Positions 59,826 through 64,000 of a stretch of 64,000 bases of DNA are shown in pieces. Numbering within the stretch: position 1 is the stretch's first letter; each line of letters starts with the position of its first letter. A program made the translations under genes and the position numbers. Source of the DNA: Bimastos eiseni (Eukaryota; Annelida; Clitellata; Crassiclitellata; Lumbricidae); NCBI GenBank assembly GCA_959347315.1, contig OY365810.1, positions 27,631,106 to 27,695,105 of the forward strand, in the 5' to 3' direction. The notes below the pieces were generated by a model. It worked only from the letters and a program-made list of their open reading frames with translations, ran no database searches and was not told where the DNA came from.

Positions 59826-60663
59826 TGTATATCTCTTAGCATCAACTGCAGACATTGCATCGTCAGCTCTATCTTTATAAGTCGATCAGCCATAGTTTTC
59901 TATATATAGATAATGGTTAGAACTCAGTTAAAAGAAGCATTTATGCATGTATGACTAAAAAAATCATAGACATATTATTATATGAATTATGCACTACACA
60001 ATGCCTATATATAGCATAATATATATAAAATACGATATATGTGCTACATGTATAAATACAAAATATATACAATACAAAACATATAATGCAATACTAGGTA
60101 TGTAATATATCTTTCGCTTGCGTGAAGTCCGCTAACTGCGCTTTATATTATAACCGTCGATATTTTTATTGATCAAAACGACAGAGCAGAATTTTCTTAA
60201 ACATATAATTTAGTTCTGAAAATCATTTTCTTTTTGTTTTAATTTAGTTCAGTATTGATCGTTTTAGCTTAATCTTATTTATTATAGTCGTCAAAGTTCT
60301 TCAACAATACGGAAGCCAATGCTGGATCATTCTATCAGACCAGAATCTGGAGCCATTGTCTCCGCAAAATACTTTGGCACCTATGAGAACTATTTGTCCA
60401 TTTATTCTTGGATATTTTCGCAGTTGGTGATTTTAACTTCACATCCAGTCATATATCCCTCATTGGTGTAACTTATCGGCCAGAAATGTGAACTTCTTTT
60501 AGTGCTGAAGATCATAATGTTTCAATTATTCGCCAGTGACTCGTCACAGTTGACGTTAGACCCAACTGATGTTACAATCAACACTGAGTGCTTTCAGTAA
60601 TATTTCTAAACGTTTATCAAATTTTTCCGCATCGTCTGCGTCAAAGCAACTGTGTCAAATAGT

Positions 60664-60722
<59 letters not shown>

Positions 60723-60745
60723 TAGGCCTTAAAATGTGAATCCAA
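58300..60745. other. Intergenic with AT microsatellites
   Basis: (ACCG)n at 58311-58331, (TATATG)n at 59341-59560, (AT)n at 59790-59823 and (TA)n(GA)n at 60666-60722. A GDFN-containing frame near 60430 is too weak to call an endonuclease fragment. Confidence 0.5.
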
Positions 60746-60748
60746 TAA

Positions 60749-60889
60749 TTACCAGATTATATTAGAAAGAAAAGATGCGTCTTTCCGGAGGATATCAATT
60801 TGAACAGCAAACTGTTCCAGCAATTCAACAAGCGTGTATATATCTTCTGCCACTTGCTGGTCATTAACGTTCTGCTTCAATTCCGACAT
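60749..60889 (-). CDS. Small open frame, possibly an exon or element fragment
   Basis: MSELKQNVNDQQVAEDIYTL, then VELLEQFAVQIDILRKDASF, then LSNIIW and a stop; the frame extends a few residues upstream (KKVVIAV). Amphipathic, acidic/hydrophobic composition looks protein-like and helical, but I recognise no family and no splice site is convincing. Confidence 0.2.
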   Translation of the reverse strand: MSELKQNVNDQQVAEDIYTLVELLEQFAVQIDILRKDASFLSNIIW

Positions 60890-61800
60890 CACTGCGATGA
60901 CTACTTTTTTCGAGTAATGAACCGCTTAGGCATCTGATATGTGCCACTCATACAGTCAATTCAATCTTTTCCATAACCACTCCTGGTTACTTTACTGTTT
61001 ATGAACAAATAGCGTTTCCTCATGGATAACTGCTTTCATAAACTCATTTTAGATGATTAATGACTTCGCTCTTAAACCAAAGAATTGAAAAATGTTGTCT
61101 AATGCTTACGCTGTTCACTGAAAGGAAAAGAAAGTTATTCTGCATCAGTAACAGAGAGTGGCAAGTGGTAGGGCATATATATAGGGTGAAAGTAATTTAA
61201 TCATGCTCTCCGTTCAACTGCGTCACTAATACAACGACACCTTTTCGTTTTCTTTAATCAACGTTCACAGTTCATTTTTAATTGTTGTTTCCGTTTATCT
61301 GACCCGTCTACTCCTTTACGCTCTCGTTTTAATTTCGTTGACAAAATCAACAATCATTTTCATGCCAAAAATTTCTTTTAAATATACATAATATGTGTAT
61401 TTATACAAATACACATCAGCGGTAATAATAAGGCCTATAGCGGTGGAACCATGAACCTACCTCTGACATTTTTGATCACTTCGAAAATTCGAAAATTCGC
61501 TGCTACGCAATCTGACAAAATACATGTATATCCGCCAAATATTTCTTGGCTCTGTCGTCCAGTTATTGTAATAATACTTACAAACAATAAACTTCTACGC
61601 TTAGTCCGATTTACTGTCGTATTATGTGCAAATGCAGTTAATTTGTACACTAACAATTCTTCCCGATGCGGATGCACTCAGACCTTGCCGATTTCCTACC
61701 GCTAGAGGTCGCCTGGCTAATAAAATGCCCCACGACGATTAGAGGGAGTTACCATACTGTGAATTTATGTGCTATTGCACAATAGTCTAACCAACACCGC
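60890..61800. other. Intergenic, nothing recognised
   Basis: No exon or repeat family identified. Confidence 0.45.
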
Positions 61801-61808
61801 TCACACCA

Positions 61809-62142
61809 GTGGTCATTAGTAGCACTCCCAGCAGTGTCGTTGTCGAAAATAAAGTATCCCAAGAAATAACATCCGCTTCAGAAATGGCTAGACAACGGCA
61901 TATCGCCGCTAATGAACTCGCCAGAGAAGAAATGCGAAGTCCTGATAGCAAATGCGAAAGAGATGATAATTTTCTGCCAAATTACACCATGATTTTGGAT
62001 ACTAGTGGATCCTAGAAAGGAGTACTCGACGAAGGCGTTCAACACAGAGAAACGGAACTTGCTAAGGCGCGTGAGTTGAGAATGCCCGGCATTGATGCGC
62101 ATCGACCAAAAATGCCAGCTTTGCACATTTCTCGTTTTGGAT
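61809..62142 (+). pseudogene. Open frame with one internal stop, unknown
   Basis: Reads VVENKVSQEITSASEMARQR, then HIAANELAREEMRS to TAG at about 62012, then in the same frame KGVLDEGVQHRETELAKARE and LRMPGIDAHRPKMPALHISR to TGA. Composition stays protein-like across the stop, as in a decayed transposon ORF. Family unknown. Confidence 0.3.
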
Positions 62143-62589
62143 TTTGATCATAGCATAAATTTATCAAATTAAATGCATTTTTCATTAATACTGTAAATTT
62201 GCATCCTCTAGAATAAAAAATGGCCTACCTCGGAAACTCTATATCGTAATATTCCATCTGGAGCATAAATCTCATGACTTAGGGTTCCGTGATATATACG
62301 GGCCCTGTGCAGCATACTCTACGGGTCACAAGGGCACAAATCAAATTCTTTTCCCATGTAAATCGATTTATTTTAGAACTATGAACTGAAAGGGAGCTGG
62401 TAGATTAATCCAGTGCAATTGAATGACCATAAACGAGGAGTTGCTGGAGATTAAAAGACGGCGAATAATCAAGTTGATGAAGTTACGTCTCTGGCAATAA
62501 ATTATTCTCAGTCTCATGCATGTCAATACTGAGCCACTTCTAATTAGGTGCTCTACATGTAACTTGTGTCGGCTAAGACTTCGTATGAG

Positions 62590-62740
62590 TTTATATGGCT
62601 TAATGTTGCAAATTTCTGTTGAACATGATGCCAAGTCTGGAAACTTTCCAGTAATGAACCAACTTTCTCATCTGTCATCATCTGCCACATCTGTCCCTAT
62701 GGAGTGCTTGTTTTCCACTACGGGTTGAATTGTCACTATA
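62590..62740 (+). mobile_element. hAT transposase C-terminal fragment
   Basis: NFPVMNQLSHLSSSATSVPM, then ECLFSTTG and stop, fits the hAT dimerisation motif (FP-x-x-x-x-LA ... ATSVPSERLFSAAG). Preceding bases are already decayed. Confidence 0.65.
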
Positions 62741-62778
62741 GCAAAAGTTCAAGGGTTGTGGGCAGAAGTTGACAGGAT

Positions 62779-62998
62779 AGGCTTTATTTATTCTGAAATT
62801 TGATATCGCCTTCTTCAAACATTTTTTGCTCAGAAGTGTACACGCATCGATGGCGCAATTGCAGTTGTACTGCAGAGCGATTGAAGGTCCCTACACAGTG
62901 ACTGACGCCTCGGACGAAGGTCGAATCCGCTCACTCAGTGCACACTGAGTGTTACGGGCCGACCGCTCTAACCAATCGGCCACCGTGCCGCACGTGTC
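62779..62998 (-). mobile_element. tRNA-derived SINE, full-length copy 2
   Basis: Complement starts GGCACGGTGGCCGATTGGTT with AGAGCGGTCGGCCCGTAAC, a degenerate B box GGATTCGACC (62928-62919), body CTGCAGTACAACTGCAATTG and GTGTACACTTCTGAGCAAAA, and an AATAAATAAA tail. Aligns end to end with 12750-12985. Confidence 0.85.
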
Positions 62999-64000
62999 TA
63001 TATAATGAAAATTAAAAACTAATACAATAATAATGCGGGAAAACAGTGCATGTACTTATCCTACTGGTTTTCAAAATATTCGCTTTTAGATTTCAGCTGG
63101 CCGCTGTAAATTGTCCTGTTTAAGTTGACTTTGACTGCGTTAAGTCGAATTCCAGCAGTAATTCTGGTTTTACGCGTAAATGTTGCTTAGCCGACTATCA
63201 AAGGAATTTTTGGATCAGCCAGCTGTATTATTGTAGGATTATGGCTTCGGAATCTACGCATCGGTTGCCGGTTATAAGATTGAGCACATGTGTGAATTTG
63301 TGACATTTATCTGAGAGATCAAAAGAGAGGCTTATATAGAATTAGGAAGGATGAACGTTACAGAGACAAACAGAAATATACAGAGGGAGACAGAGAGCGA
63401 GTGACCGGGACAGACATCAGATAGAAACATACTCAAAGGAATGAGAGAGAGAAGTGAATGAAAGAATGAAAATAAAGAGAAAGCGAGATGATTGGAGATA
63501 TATGCGCGAAAGGAAACGAATTCTGCTAATGGCGCCCATAAAAAGCGAACAGAGTTTACTGCATATAATGGGCGTTATATGGCCACCTTCGCACAAGCCC
63601 TGGAATACCGATATGCATAATGCACATAGTTATACATATATGTACGAATACTTTCTATATGCTATTACACATGCACACAAATATGTATATGGGATATAAA
63701 CGTATATATATATATATTATGTGTAATATGTAGGCCTATCTACGATGGAACTGCTCTGGGTGATATTCATGCGTAGGGTTGGGCGAGTGTCGTTTGTCCC
63801 AAGTGAGCCATTTACTCTGCATTTCCTCCTACGTCCAGTTATTCATGACTTCGTCTGCCAATCGATTTAATACCACACGGACGGAGAGCGTCGCAAGTGG
63901 CGCCACCATCACCATCATCACCCCCACCAACCACCGCAGCATGAGGACCACTTCACCGTCCCATCCTCTTGCTTACCCTCCGTATGTCCGTCTGCCTCTC
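62999..64000. other. Intergenic, nothing certain
   Basis: AGAGA-rich stretch 63310-63480 and (TA)n near 63700. A short frame at 63829-63942 (-) was considered and rejected. Confidence 0.45.

Noticed and set aside
60290..60560. GDFNF frame resembling an APE-type endonuclease motif
   Set aside because: Only four motif residues match, with stops on both sides.
63829..63942. Minus-strand ATG frame with a hydrophobic N-terminus (MLRWLVGVMMVMV)
   Set aside because: Only 37 codons before a stop, in a CAT/CAC-rich simple stretch; no donor where needed.

Overview
The window is nuclear DNA of a bilaterian animal, most likely a marine invertebrate. The genes carry GT-AG introns, the sequence is AT-rich, and it holds remnants of CR1/L2/Jockey-type and RTE-like LINEs, tRNA-derived SINEs, hAT transposons and long microsatellites. 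I cannot name the species. Three protein-coding genes are well supported: the last three coding exons of a filamin-type gene (+ strand, 373-2374), a complete CNNM-type (cyclin M / ancient conserved domain protein) magnesium-transport mediator in five exons (- strand, 11206-23533, 802 codons), and a complete two-exon leucine-rich-repeat transmembrane receptor without a TIR domain (- strand, 53826-57409, 720 codons). Splice phases and reading frames agree throughout these models. Filamin and CNNM converge tail to tail.

Layout. 1-2600: filamin 3' end. 2600-11200: degenerate LINE and transposon ORFs, one candidate CD225-like terminal exon (6725-6848), and what may be a long CNNM 3' UTR. 11206-23533: CNNM, whose introns hold a SINE, several LINE tails and a CT microsatellite. 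23.5-53.5 kb: gene-poor repeat land. It includes a near-perfect 719-bp tandem duplication (30301-31909), LINE remnants, a foldback element, a perfect 48-bp inverted repeat (34301-34540), a hairpin-rich interspersed repeat block (36941-39330), a 1.4-kb polypurine minisatellite (44165-45612) and a tandemly duplicated hAT C-terminus (47781-48712). 53.8-57.4 kb: the LRR receptor. 57.4-64 kb: AT microsatellites, a possible signal-peptide first exon (58242-58299), a hAT fragment and a second full SINE copy.

The three genes have no evident pathway in common: filamin cross-links actin, CNNM works in membrane Mg2+ handling, and the LRR protein looks like a cell-surface adhesion or recognition receptor. 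The best candidate for something undescribed is 36941-39330. It is more GC-rich than its surroundings and built from several short cassettes (at least six copies of one, two to four of others). Many contain small hairpins whose two arms change together between copies, as expected of a structured RNA or foldback DNA family.
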